Assembly (NCBI GenBank): GCA_900538555.1
Contig: UPYI01000017.1
Location: 15,850-79,849, forward strand
Direction of reading: 5' to 3'
DNA: 64,000 nucleotides
Source: an uncultured Porphyromonadaceae bacterium
GTDB lineage: Bacteria; Bacteroidota; Bacteroidia; Bacteroidales; Barnesiellaceae
Each line of letters starts with the position of its first letter. Position 1 is the first letter of the stretch. The translations under genes and the position numbers were made by a program. The notes beneath the pieces are model-generated. The model was not told the origin of the DNA. It made no database searches and was given only the letters and a program-made list of their open reading frames with translations. Below, in pieces: positions 45,125-54,511 of the stretch.

Positions 45125-45343
45125 GCAAAGATAATGCAAATGAGGGCAGAGAGATCAAACTTGTTTGAATGACTATGCCGAGTGCAGCTTATCTTCTGCA
45201 AAGATAATGCAAATGAGGGCAGAGACATCAAACTCGTTTGAATGACTATGCCGAGTGCAGCTTATCTTCTACAAAGATAATGCAAATGAGGGCAGAGACA
45301 TCAAACTTGTTTGAATGACTATGCCGAGTGCAGCTTATCTTCT
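45125..45343 (-). promoter_or_regulatory. Three tandem 73-bp promoter-bearing repeats
   Basis: Units start at 45125, 45198 and 45271 and are nearly identical. On the minus strand each contains TTTG, 22 nt, TATCTTTG (CAAAGATA at 45126, 45199 and 45272 on the plus strand). All face the GHL10 gene. The nearest box predicts a leader of about 45 nt. They are family II units. Confidence 0.75.
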
Positions 45344-45402
45344 GCAAATTTAGATATAAATCTCAATTTATATGCCAGCCCAATAAGAAAACGTCAAGAC
45401 CA
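45344..45402 (+). repeat. 59-bp direct repeat, left copy
   Basis: Starts GCAAATTTAGATATAAATCT and ends GTCAAGACCA. It matches the copy at 47272-47330 at 55 of 59 positions. The pair brackets the ATPase/TOPRIM-like cassette. It directly abuts the third 73-bp unit. Confidence 0.9.
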
Positions 45403-45482
45403 CCCCTATCTTTATGGCGCAGGTAGTCTCGGTGAACAATCCTCAAAATAAATATTTCAGTGTATCGGCTATTCCAATTAAC

Positions 45483-45540
45483 AAGTAAGGCAAGTACCGT
45501 AATACCTCGTGTCTTATGATTCTTGCCTTGCTAAATTTAA
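45483..45540 (-). terminator. Hairpin after the ATPase cassette
   Basis: AAGTAAGGCAAG (45483) pairs with CTTGCCTTGCT (45522), at the 3' end of the minus-strand operon. The region 45403-45555 shows no other gene. Confidence 0.5.
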
Positions 45541-45555
45541 TACAATAAAAATCTC

Positions 45556-46095
45556 TTAATGAGCGTCAAATAGCTCTTTTAAATATGCATTGTCAGAAGA
45601 GTATTGATTCTCGCATAAGTACTTTAATGCCATTTTAAGAGAATGAATTTCACTGTTATTTTTAATAGCAGCAAACAAAGACTTAAAACGAGGGTCTGAG
45701 TTAGAAGATACTCTTTTGGATTCGTCTGTAAATCTCTTCAATTCTTTTGGCAGTCCATAATCCCCGACATCGACCTTTTGCTTTTCAGCACAATCTAAAA
45801 CAAACTTATCTACAGCTGGTGCTATTGTAATAAGGTATTGATGGCGTTCACGATGTTTCATCAATGTCAAGTGTTCGGTTTCAACTATGATGTCACATTC
45901 TTGGATATAACCAAGTTGAACTTTATCCTTATCAATAATTCCGACAGCAAACCTATCAACAAAAGTTGAATTCAATTGACCTACAACCTTAGAACAACAA
46001 TGCTGATGATTGACACCTGCATTCAGCAAATATTCTATCAGGTTAGTATCAACGAAGCATTCTGGCATTACATGCAGTAGTTTGTCCTGTTTCAT
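45556..46095 (-). CDS. Candidate TOPRIM-like partner of the AAA ATPase
   Basis: 179-residue soluble protein. The N-terminus carries an acidic pair in PECFVDTNLIEYLL (Glu12, Asp16), followed after a beta-rich stretch by GIIDKDK (Asp55, Asp57). That Glu...Asp-x-Asp order resembles the catalytic layout of TOPRIM nucleases. A helical C-terminal half begins at HRERHQYLITIAPAVDKFVL. The gene starts inside the ATPase stop codon (ATGA), so the two are coupled. Such pairs occur in OLD/PARIS-like defence systems, but this small version is not one I can name. Base composition is AT-rich. Confidence 0.6.
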   Translation of the reverse strand: MKQDKLLHVMPECFVDTNLIEYLLNAGVNHQHCCSKVVGQLNSTFVDRFAVGIIDKDKVQLGYIQECDIIVETEHLTLMKHRERHQYLITIAPAVDKFVLDCAEKQKVDVGDYGLPKELKRFTDESKRVSSNSDPRFKSLFAAIKNNSEIHSLKMALKYLCENQYSSDNAYLKELFDAH

Positions 46096-47246
46096 ACGTA
46101 CAACTCGAAATTAAAGAACATATCTACTCCATTATCATATATTTCATGAATTTCCGCTTCGCTTAATTGTCTTACACAATATGACCGTTCAGCATCATTG
46201 GAAGGGTATGTAAACAACACATTTATTCCTTCCGGAGAGACCTTTATAAGTTGGTTAAGAACATATGGACTATGAGTCGCTATAAACAACATATCATTAT
46301 GTCTCCCAATAGCATCCAACAACCAATTTACAAACTTACATTGCGTAGGGGGGAATAGATTATCTTCTGGTTCTTCAAGGAATATTTCGCTATGATCCAC
46401 ATTGATATATTTGTAATACATAGACTTGAAACGCTCAGCCTCTTCTTTACTCACAAAGTTATAATCATATCCTTCTATTGTAACGGTTTCTGAATGAGCG
46501 CCCCCCTCCTTACTCTTAATTTTATTATATATTGTAGACAGTAAGTTTCTGCGCTCTTCTTTTTGGTCATATGAAATCTTGCCATTACGATCTTTGTATT
46601 GACCATCTACAAGATAATCCAAATGAACATACATTGGAAGGAGCGATTGAACACCGCTTGAACTCTCTCTAAGCATCAACGGTTTACCATTTTCCAATTG
46701 AATTTTGTCAGAATTAGACATACTATCGTATGAATACGACATTCCAAGGTCAAGGACGTTTTCTTCTTTCTTAACAAATCTGCGAGCCTTATCCCAATCC
46801 GACATAAACTCAATCATATTCCCATCCATTGACAATGAACTCCAACCGGGTATTGCTGCCACCAAATTTCTGTCAGCAGGGATATAACTAACTTTTGGTC
46901 GTTTATATTCCCAACGCTTGGATTTCCATGTCATCCTAAATGTTTTAGACGAATGATCATAACTGAATTTCAAATGACGAGTTTCATATTCAATGTATGT
47001 ATTGTCTTGAATATAACTGACCATTTTATAGTAATCGGTCATAATGTCAATAAACGCACTGCCCTTACCAAAATCATTAATTTTCTGAGTAAGTTCCAAG
47101 CGTTTCTCTACCCATGAACAATAGCACGCAGTCTTGAGTACACAACTCTTTCCAGAACTCTGCATACCTATGATTATATTGACTTGACCCAATGTGAGAT
47201 TAGCCTCTTTAATAGGACCAAAATTCTTTATGAGCAGACGTTTCAT
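46092..47246 (-). CDS. OLD/SMC-like AAA ATPase of a two-gene cassette
   Basis: About 384 residues from ATG 47246 (an ATG six codons upstream, at 47264, is also possible). N-terminal LLIKNFGPIKEANLTLGQVN and the P-loop GMQSSGKS mark an ABC/SMC-type ATPase. A signature-like ESSSGVQSLLPMYVHLDYL, Walker B IFLEEPEDNLFP and the H-loop FIATHSPYVLNQL follow. It lacks the C-terminal TOPRIM domain of OLD proteins; a TOPRIM-like partner is encoded next. AT-rich and enclosed by 59-bp direct repeats, so it looks acquired. A defence or abortive-infection role is inferred, not shown. Confidence 0.82.
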   Translation of the reverse strand: MKRLLIKNFGPIKEANLTLGQVNIIIGMQSSGKSCVLKTACYCSWVEKRLELTQKINDFGKGSAFIDIMTDYYKMVSYIQDNTYIEYETRHLKFSYDHSSKTFRMTWKSKRWEYKRPKVSYIPADRNLVAAIPGWSSLSMDGNMIEFMSDWDKARRFVKKEENVLDLGMSYSYDSMSNSDKIQLENGKPLMLRESSSGVQSLLPMYVHLDYLVDGQYKDRNGKISYDQKEERRNLLSTIYNKIKSKEGGAHSETVTIEGYDYNFVSKEEAERFKSMYYKYINVDHSEIFLEEPEDNLFPPTQCKFVNWLLDAIGRHNDMLFIATHSPYVLNQLIKVSPEGINVLFTYPSNDAERSYCVRQLSEAEIHEIYDNGVDMFFNFELYV

Positions 47247-47271
47247 AACATTGAATTTTCTCATTTAATAT

Positions 47272-47330
47272 GCAAATTTAGATATAAATCTCGATTTATA
47301 TGCCAGTCCGATAAGAAAACATCAAGACCA
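47272..47330 (+). repeat. 59-bp direct repeat, right copy
   Basis: Same orientation as the left copy with four differences. On the minus strand it contains TAAATTTG (47280-47273), a -7-like box just upstream of the ATPase start. Confidence 0.9.
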
Positions 47331-47351
47331 AACATTCTAATAAGAAGTGCA

Positions 47352-47423
47352 AATTGAGAGCAGAGTCAAATTTATTTGCATTATGCCGAGCCACATCCTA
47401 TATTCGCGCATAGTACAAAGATA
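47352..47423. repeat. Family II repeat copy upstream of the ATPase cassette
   Basis: Shares GAGAGCAGAG, ATGCCGAGCC and TATATTCGCGCATAG with the element at 27448. Its CAAAGATA gives a TATCTTTG box on the minus strand facing the cassette. Confidence 0.6.
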
Positions 47424-47476
47424 TTAATTTATTTTGTTTTTTCGGATTTTCAAATACGTCTCTGACGGATATTTTG

Positions 47477-47484
47477 TATTTTTG
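47477..47484 (+). promoter_or_regulatory. -7 promoter box of valS
   Basis: TATTTTTG fits TAnnTTTG; the leader would be about 80 nt. Confidence 0.45.
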
Positions 47485-47568
47485 CAGCCACTTGCAGTAT
47501 TGCGCCGAACCGGACCGACCGATCTGCGCAAAAAGTAAAAAGGTAACAAAAGATACAAAATAGATTTT

Positions 47569-50193
47569 ATGAACGAACTTGCCACGAAGTACGATCCTGC
47601 CGATGTAGAGGGTAAATGGTATGCCTATTGGGAGGAACACGGGTTGTTCAAATCGACCCCCGACGGTCGCCAACCCTACACGATTGTTATTCCGCCGCCC
47701 AATGTGACGGGAATCCTGCACATGGGACACATGTTGAACAATACGATTCAGGATATTCTGGTGCGCCGTGCCCGCATGGAAGGCAAAAACGCCTGCTGGG
47801 TTCCGGGTACCGACCACGCCTCTATCGCAACAGAAGCCAAAGTGGTGGGTAAACTGGCTGCCGAAGGCATCAAGAAAAACGACCTTACCCGCGAAGAGTT
47901 TCTGAAACATGCATGGGCTTGGAAAGAGGAACACGGAGGCATCATTCTGAAACAGTTGCGTAAACTGGGGGCTTCGTGCGACTGGGACCGCACAGGATTT
48001 ACAATGGACGAGATCCGTTCCGAAAGCGTATTGAAGGTATTTACCGATCTTTATAACAAAGGGCTGATATACCGTGGCGTGCGCATGGTAAACTGGGATC
48101 CGAAAGCATTGACCGCGCTCTCCGACGAAGAAGTGATCTACAAGGACGAGCACAGCAAACTGTACTACCTGCGCTATTTCATCGAAGGAGAAGACAAATA
48201 TATCATCGTAGCGACCACACGTCCGGAAACGATCTTGGGCGACTCTGCCGTTTGCGTAAATCCGAACGACGAGCGTTATTCGTTCCTGAAAGGGAAACGG
48301 GTAATCGTGCCGTTGGTAAACCGTGCCGTGCCTATCATCATGGACGAATATGTAGACATCGAATTCGGTACAGGATGCCTGAAAGTGACACCGGCTCACG
48401 ATGTGAACGACTATATGCTGGGCGAGAAATACAATCTGCCTACCATCGATATTTTCAACAACGACGGTACGATCAGCGAAGCCGGCGGAATGTATATCGG
48501 CATGGACCGTTTCGATGTCCGCAAGCAGATTGCCAAAGACCTCGAAGCCGCCGGACTGTTGGAAAAGATCGAAGAGTATGACAACAAAGTCGGCTACTCG
48601 GAACGTACCAACGTCGTTATCGAACCTAAACTGTCGATGCAATGGTTCTTGAAAATGAGCGACCTTGCCAAACCGGCATTAGATGCCGTAATGAATGACG
48701 ACATCAAGTTCTATCCGGCAAAATTCAAAAATACATACCGCCACTGGATGGAAAACATCAAAGACTGGTGTATTTCCCGTCAGTTGTGGTGGGGGCATCG
48801 CATTCCGGCATACTACCTGCCGCAAGGCGGATTTGTCGTAGCCCCGACCGCAGAAGAAGCATTACAACTCGCCCGTGAGAAAAGCGGAAATGCCGACCTC
48901 CAAGCCTCCGACCTGCGTCAGGACGAAGACTGCCTCGATACTTGGTTCTCGTCGTGGTTGTGGCCGATCTCATTGTTCGACGGCATCAACCGTCCCGACA
49001 ACGAAGAGATCGATTACTACTATCCGACCAGCGATCTGGTAACGGGTCCGGATATTATTTTCTTCTGGGTGGCACGTATGATCATGGCAGGCTACGAATA
49101 CCGCGGCAAAGCCCCGTTCAACAATGTCTACTTTACCGGTATTGTACGCGATAAAATCGGACGCAAGATGTCGAAATCGCTCGGCAACTCGCCCGACGCA
49201 TTGGAACTGATCAAAACCTACGGAGCCGACGGCGTGCGTATGGGCTTGATGCTTGCCGCTCCTGCCGGAAACGATATTCTCTACGATGACGCATTGTGCG
49301 AACAAGGACGGAATTTCAACAACAAGATATGGAATGCGTTCCGTCTGGTAAAAGGCTGGGAAGTAGACGAGACGATCGCCCAACCCGAAGCATCGGCTGC
49401 GGCAACCCAATGGTTCGAAGCCGAATTGAACCGCACCTTGGAGGAAGTAAAAGACCTGTTCGGCAAATACCGTCTGTCGGAAGCCCTGATGGCTGTATAT
49501 AAACTGTTCTGGGACGAATTCTCATCGTGGTATCTCGAAACGATCAAACCGGCTTATCAAAAACCGATCGACAAAAAGACATACGATGCTACGCTTGGCT
49601 ATTTCGATGCCTTGTTGCGCATGTTGCATCCGTTCATGCCGTTCATCACCGAAGAACTTTGGCAACACCTCGCCGAGCGTAAAGAGGGAGAAAGCATCAT
49701 GACCGCCCGCATGCCCGAACCGAAAGCATACGACAGCGCTCTGATCGAACGTTTCGAAACGGCAAAACAAATCATTGCCGGCATCCGGACGATCCGCCTG
49801 CAAAAAAATATTCCGAACAAAGAGCCGTTGAGCCTGCAAATCATCGGATCGCACAACAACAGCCTCGACTGCGTGATCGTGAAACTGACTAATCTGTCGG
49901 CGATCGAAACCGTAACGGAAAAGGATGCGACCGCTGCCTCGTTCCTCGTAGGTACGACCGAATACGCCGTGCCGTTAGGCAATAACATCGACGTAGAAGC
50001 CGAATTGAAAAAGTTGAACGACGAACTGAAATATATGCAGGGATTCTTGAAAACCGTTCTCGGCAAGCTGAGCAACGAACGTTTCGTACAGAACGCTCCG
50101 GCAGCCGTCGTAGAGATGGAACGGAAAAAACAAGCCGATGCCGAAAGCAAAATCAAATCGCTGGAAGAGAGCATCGCTGCTTTGAAACAATAA
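47569..50193 (+). CDS. valS: Valyl-tRNA synthetase
   Basis: Charges tRNA-Val. The 874-residue class I synthetase has the HIGH motif as HMGH (51-54, in PPNVTGILHMGHMLNN), the editing domain (about 190-330), SWLWPISLFDG, and KMSKS (533-537). The anticodon-binding domain and a C-terminal coiled-coil (about 810-874) complete it. Length is standard. It has its own promoter and a terminator at 50218. Confidence 0.97.
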   Translation: MNELATKYDPADVEGKWYAYWEEHGLFKSTPDGRQPYTIVIPPPNVTGILHMGHMLNNTIQDILVRRARMEGKNACWVPGTDHASIATEAKVVGKLAAEGIKKNDLTREEFLKHAWAWKEEHGGIILKQLRKLGASCDWDRTGFTMDEIRSESVLKVFTDLYNKGLIYRGVRMVNWDPKALTALSDEEVIYKDEHSKLYYLRYFIEGEDKYIIVATTRPETILGDSAVCVNPNDERYSFLKGKRVIVPLVNRAVPIIMDEYVDIEFGTGCLKVTPAHDVNDYMLGEKYNLPTIDIFNNDGTISEAGGMYIGMDRFDVRKQIAKDLEAAGLLEKIEEYDNKVGYSERTNVVIEPKLSMQWFLKMSDLAKPALDAVMNDDIKFYPAKFKNTYRHWMENIKDWCISRQLWWGHRIPAYYLPQGGFVVAPTAEEALQLAREKSGNADLQASDLRQDEDCLDTWFSSWLWPISLFDGINRPDNEEIDYYYPTSDLVTGPDIIFFWVARMIMAGYEYRGKAPFNNVYFTGIVRDKIGRKMSKSLGNSPDALELIKTYGADGVRMGLMLAAPAGNDILYDDALCEQGRNFNNKIWNAFRLVKGWEVDETIAQPEASAAATQWFEAELNRTLEEVKDLFGKYRLSEALMAVYKLFWDEFSSWYLETIKPAYQKPIDKKTYDATLGYFDALLRMLHPFMPFITEELWQHLAERKEGESIMTARMPEPKAYDSALIERFETAKQIIAGIRTIRLQKNIPNKEPLSLQIIGSHNNSLDCVIVKLTNLSAIETVTEKDATAASFLVGTTEYAVPLGNNIDVEAELKKLNDELKYMQGFLKTVLGKLSNERFVQNAPAAVVEMERKKQADAESKIKSLEESIAALKQ

Positions 50194-50217
50194 TCCGGAC
50201 TTAACGATTAACCCGAT

Positions 50218-50247
50218 AAGGAGTGCCGAAACAACGGTCACTCCTTA
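50218..50247 (+). terminator. Terminator of valS
   Basis: AAGGAGTG pairs with CACTCCTT around a 13-nt loop, followed by ATTTTTTT. Confidence 0.85.
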
Positions 50248-50268
50248 TTTTTTTCCCTATCGTTCCCT

Positions 50269-50324
50269 CCCTAAGCCGAGGGCAGAGCCGAACCCGTTCG
50301 GGCTATGCCGAGGCGAGAAAAGAT
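50269..50324. repeat. Family II repeat copy
   Basis: Contains CTAAGCCGAGGGCAGAGCCG and GCTATGCCGAGGCGAGAAA, matching the copy at 5869. It lies in the 500-bp gap between valS and the surface operon; the rest of that gap shows a -7 box and no gene. Confidence 0.6.
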
Positions 50325-50577
50325 GCATTGGGTTGAACATTTTTATATGCACCTTGTTATTACTATCGAAAAGGGAAAGTTGCCGTCGGAGAAGCGGAAG
50401 AAAGGCAACTTCGGTAAAAGGAGGAGCAGCCGGAGTTGATTTCAAACCGTACATCCGGCGGCAATGTTTTTCAGACAGACCACCTCGTCGTCGAGCGAAA
50501 TAGCGGTACATGCCCGCATAAGAATCCATAAATACCACAAAAATCGCAAAAAAAGAACATCATTCCGAAATAAATCG

Positions 50578-50585
50578 TATCTTTG
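50578..50585 (+). promoter_or_regulatory. -7 promoter box of the DUF4493/PCMD operon
   Basis: TATCTTTG fits TAnnTTTG. The leader of about 110 nt contains a small hairpin (CTGTCCC/GGGACAG). Confidence 0.5.
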
Positions 50586-50700
50586 ACCCTCGAAATATCT
50601 TGGAGTCGATATTTTCAATTCGATTTCATACCAATGAGACACTGATTTATTCACCTGTCCCGGCAAGGGACAGAGGGATAATCACAAACAATGAATGCTC

Positions 50701-53250
50701 ATGAAAATAAAAAGTTTAGTGGCATTCGGAGTATGTTTGTTTTTAGTTTCATGCGGTCAGGAGATACACGAATCCGGAAACGGTACAGGTAGCGTCAATC
50801 TGCAATTGACAGCCAACCACAAGACAATAAACATGTCTGCCGCAGAAGGAGGAAACGAAGACGAAGAGTCGTCGTCGCCCGACATATCGGAATTCTCGAT
50901 CGCTATAAACTCAAAAAACGGACCGTTCGCCAAAGAATGGGATTCGCTGGCAGATTTTCTCCCCGGAACTAAATTCACCGCAGGAGAATATACTCTGAAA
51001 GCCTATTACGGAAACATCAAAAATGAAGGTTTTGACCAACCCTATTACGAAGGGTCTTCGGATTTTACAGTACGACGTAACGAACCCACCGAAGTTACAG
51101 CTACGTGTTATCTTGCCAATGTAAAGGTGACCGTAGAATCGACCGAAGCTTTTCAAAACTACTTCAAAAGTTTTACAACCACTATCCATTCCGCCGGCGG
51201 AACGTATGTGGAATTCAATCAAAACGAGTCGCGCGCAGCTTACGTGCAGCCCGGCGATATTTCGTTGTTGGTCAGCCTGACGAAAAACAACGGCACATCG
51301 TCTACGTTCGAACCTGCCGCAATCGTCGATGCCAAACCCCGGCAACACTACAATGTGAAACTCGATGTAAACCAGAATTCGGCGGGCGAAGCCGTTCTCT
51401 CGGTAAGTTTCGACAATGAGACCGAAGTGGAGCCTATCGAGATCCTGCTCTCCGATGCCGTGATGCAAGCACCGGCACCGACATTCACATTGACCGGATT
51501 CGCATCGGGCGAGACCCAGACCTATCAGGAATGTTACGAGCCCGAGAATCCCGTAAAAGCCGTGCTGACGGCAATCGGCGAAATTGCCGAATGCCGGCTG
51601 ACCACTTCGTCGGAATACCTGCTCAGTCTGGGCTGGCCTGCCGAAGTCGATCTGATGCAACTCGACGGAGAACAACGGGCTTTGATGGAATCGCTCGGAC
51701 TGCAAATGCCCGGATTCGGCGAGGAACACGGTCAGATGGCTTTGCTCGATTTCACTCGTCTGATCCCGTCGCTGCAAATACATAACAACCGTACGGAACA
51801 TAGTTTCACATTCATTTCAAAAGACCGCTTGGGCAAGGTGACCGAAGCACCGGTAACGCTGAAAATTGCCAATACGCCGCTCTCGCTCGCCATTGCAGCA
51901 CCTGCACCCATACAGCTCGGCGAAACGGATGTGACATTCGAGCTGACTTTCAACGGGCAACAGACCGACCGGTTGTCATTCCGGTATTCCGACTCGTCGG
52001 CTCCGGATAGCTGGACAACATTCGATGCCACGCTTACCCACTTGTCCGATCATTCGTATCGGGTAAATGCCCCGATCGGTGAAAACCGGCAAAAACGGAT
52101 TCAAGCCGTTTATCAGAACGGGAAACGGGTTTCGGACATCGTCACGCAAACGGTCGCCGTTCCGGAATACCATGTAAAAGCGGAAGCATATAATATGTGG
52201 AGCAACAAAGCTATCGTACAAGTCGAAGCCGGCGATGTTCAAGACCAACCGGCTATCGACAGCTACGCACACCTTTATATCCGGCAAGGCGACGGCTTAT
52301 GGGAAGAGGCGAACGCACTGCGCGACGGGAACGACTGGATCATCGACGGGCTGAATCCCGACACGGAATATGCATTCAAAGCCACCTGTCTGGCAGTGGA
52401 AGACGATGTTTTCACAACACCCGTCACCGCTTCCACCGAAACGCAGGCAAACGTCCCGAATGGAAACTTCGAATCGGAATGGATGTTGTTCTATAACAAG
52501 GAGATCAATAAAGGCGGACGCTACAAAGGCATCTTTTCGACTTCTTATACCCAAGAGAAAGAGACTTTGACCGTGTACGAACCGGAAGGATGGTGTACGG
52601 TGAATCGCAAGACTATGCCCGGCGAACCGACCACCGAAAATACATGGTACGTCGTCGCTTCGACCGAACGGACTACCGATGCCGCCAACGGATCGTATGC
52701 CGTACGGTTGCGCAATGTGGCATGGGACAACAACGGAAGCAGTATCAGCGACCGCTCTACCGGTATCAGTCCGACATTAAGCGACGCCAACGAACCCGGC
52801 AGCATCCGTTACCGGTCTGCCGGAAAACTCTTCCTCGGCAGTTACATCTACAACCACACTTCGGGAACGGAAGTATATGTCGAAGGCAAAGAGTTCTCAT
52901 CACGCCCCAGCCGCTTGTCCGGCTCGTATAAATATACACCGTCGGGCAACGATACGCACGGCACGATCACCATCACGCTCGAAAACCGCGACAGCGGAAC
53001 AACCACCGTATTGACAAGCCAGATGAAAGAGCTGACCGCTACGGAAGAGTATCTCGATTTCAGTATCGACCTGCCTTATGAAGTAACCGACAAAAAAGCG
53101 ACACATCTGAAAATCATGATCTGTTCGTCGAACAATGCGTCGCAGGCACAATCTTTCGAAACGGCAAACATACAGACCGTCAATCAGAAAGCCCTTGCCA
53201 TTTCGACCGGTAGCGAACTCTATATCGACAATTTATCTTTCACCTACTAA
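50701..53250 (+). CDS. DUF4493/PCMD-type surface lipoprotein 1
   Basis: 849 residues from ATG 50701 (an ATG two codons earlier is equally possible). Lipobox LFLVSCGQ with acidic and Ser-rich residues after it. The N-terminal part (about 25-230) resembles DUF4493, with FTAGEYTLKAYYGN and TATCYLANVKVTV. Central fibronectin-like units follow (about 390-590). The C-terminal part (about 600-849) begins VPNGNFESEW, which resembles the putative carbohydrate-metabolism (PCMD) domain, and ends ELYIDNLSFTY. First gene of a six-gene operon. Function unknown; surface glycan binding is plausible. Confidence 0.78.
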   Translation: MKIKSLVAFGVCLFLVSCGQEIHESGNGTGSVNLQLTANHKTINMSAAEGGNEDEESSSPDISEFSIAINSKNGPFAKEWDSLADFLPGTKFTAGEYTLKAYYGNIKNEGFDQPYYEGSSDFTVRRNEPTEVTATCYLANVKVTVESTEAFQNYFKSFTTTIHSAGGTYVEFNQNESRAAYVQPGDISLLVSLTKNNGTSSTFEPAAIVDAKPRQHYNVKLDVNQNSAGEAVLSVSFDNETEVEPIEILLSDAVMQAPAPTFTLTGFASGETQTYQECYEPENPVKAVLTAIGEIAECRLTTSSEYLLSLGWPAEVDLMQLDGEQRALMESLGLQMPGFGEEHGQMALLDFTRLIPSLQIHNNRTEHSFTFISKDRLGKVTEAPVTLKIANTPLSLAIAAPAPIQLGETDVTFELTFNGQQTDRLSFRYSDSSAPDSWTTFDATLTHLSDHSYRVNAPIGENRQKRIQAVYQNGKRVSDIVTQTVAVPEYHVKAEAYNMWSNKAIVQVEAGDVQDQPAIDSYAHLYIRQGDGLWEEANALRDGNDWIIDGLNPDTEYAFKATCLAVEDDVFTTPVTASTETQANVPNGNFESEWMLFYNKEINKGGRYKGIFSTSYTQEKETLTVYEPEGWCTVNRKTMPGEPTTENTWYVVASTERTTDAANGSYAVRLRNVAWDNNGSSISDRSTGISPTLSDANEPGSIRYRSAGKLFLGSYIYNHTSGTEVYVEGKEFSSRPSRLSGSYKYTPSGNDTHGTITITLENRDSGTTTVLTSQMKELTATEEYLDFSIDLPYEVTDKKATHLKIMICSSNNASQAQSFETANIQTVNQKALAISTGSELYIDNLSFTY

Positions 53251-53262
53251 AATCGACCGACA

Positions 53263-54507
53263 ATGAAAAAAATATATTGTTTATCGCTTATCCTTCTTCT
53301 CTTTGCGGCAGCATGCAGCGACGATAAGATTTCTTACTCGACCGACGACAATACGGCTACCCTGCGGCTGGAATCCCTGACAATCAAGCTCGAAGAGCCG
53401 GTAGCACAACAGGCACCCCGCAAAAACGCCGACGCATCCGTCGCCGCACGCACCGTCGATACGGATAATTTCCTCGTGAAAATATACCGGACAGCCACCG
53501 GCGAACTGACCAACCAATGGACTGTTGCCGAAATGCCGTCTGTAATCACACTTTATACCGGCACTTACCGGGTAGTTGTCTGCTCGGGCGAGAATGTTTC
53601 CGCCGCATGGGAAACCCCTTACTACTCTGCCGAGCAAGAAGTCAAACTCGAAAAGAACGATATCAAAGATTTAGACCGGTTCGTCTGCAAGCTGAGCAAC
53701 GTAAAAGTGACGGTAGCCTACTCTCCCGCCCTTCGGGAACTGCTCGACGAACAGAGCGTAGTGACTGTGAAAGTAGGTGAAGGCTTGCTGAATTTCTCGG
53801 TTGCCGATGCCGACAACGGCAAAGCCGGATATTTCGCCGCACCCGAGAATCGGGCGATGAGCGCCGAATTCAACGGAATTATCGAAGGCGAAGAGGTATA
53901 TCTCCCTACCCAGTTGTTTGAAAACGTAGAGGGAGGGCAACACCGCGAAATCTATTTCGACATCACTTCTGCCGACGATTTAGTCAGCAAAAATGCAGGA
54001 TACATAAAACCCGGATTAGTCTTGAACGCCACTTGCGAATCGTTCGAGAAATTAGTAAGCATCGAAACGAGCGAAGATGTGATTCAAGATCCCGAAGCCG
54101 GCGAGCTCGGCGATGCTCCGGTATTTTCGAGCGAATCGGTTCTGTTCGGTACGCCGAATGTCCTGAGCAACAACTCCACCGTAGCATTCCAAGTGAACAG
54201 TGCCACCCCGATCGTAGACATTACCGTAGACATTATTTCCGAGAAATTGGACAAAATCACACTGCAAGAGGTAGGATTGGACAGCCACCTCGAACTGGCA
54301 GAACCGGGTATCTACGAAGAGGCTCTGAAATCGTTAGGTTTCCCGACCCGCGACGAAGTGGCAGGCCGCAACGAAGTGGCATTCGACATCAGCCAGTTCG
54401 CCCCCGTAATGATTGCGTTGGGTTCGGGCACGCACACTTTCGAAATGCGGGCATCCAACGAAGCCGGATTCAGAACGACACGTAGTCTAATCCTTGTTGT
54501 AGAGTAG
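53263..54507 (+). CDS. DUF4493-family surface lipoprotein 2
   Basis: 414 residues. Signal with lipobox FAAACSDD. The mature part follows the DUF4493 plan: ATLRLESLTIKLEEP, FLVKIYRTATGELTNQW, LYTGTYRVVVCSGE, AAWETPYYSAEQEVKLEKND, and CKLSNVKVTVAYSP. It lacks the C-terminal PCMD-like domain of its neighbours and ends after an Ig-like region. It lies 12 bp after gene 1 and 4 bp before gene 3, so they form one transcript. Confidence 0.8.
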   Translation: MKKIYCLSLILLLFAAACSDDKISYSTDDNTATLRLESLTIKLEEPVAQQAPRKNADASVAARTVDTDNFLVKIYRTATGELTNQWTVAEMPSVITLYTGTYRVVVCSGENVSAAWETPYYSAEQEVKLEKNDIKDLDRFVCKLSNVKVTVAYSPALRELLDEQSVVTVKVGEGLLNFSVADADNGKAGYFAAPENRAMSAEFNGIIEGEEVYLPTQLFENVEGGQHREIYFDITSADDLVSKNAGYIKPGLVLNATCESFEKLVSIETSEDVIQDPEAGELGDAPVFSSESVLFGTPNVLSNNSTVAFQVNSATPIVDITVDIISEKLDKITLQEVGLDSHLELAEPGIYEEALKSLGFPTRDEVAGRNEVAFDISQFAPVMIALGSGTHTFEMRASNEAGFRTTRSLILVVE

Positions 54508-54511
54508 ACGT

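Noticed and set aside
45125..45343. Possible CRISPR or integrase array
   Set aside because: The 73-bp units are contiguous tandem repeats without unique spacers, and each carries a promoter box.
45344..47330. Insertion sequence explaining the 59-bp direct repeats
   Set aside because: No transposase and no terminal inverted repeats are seen; a 59-bp target duplication would be unusually long, so recombination is more likely.
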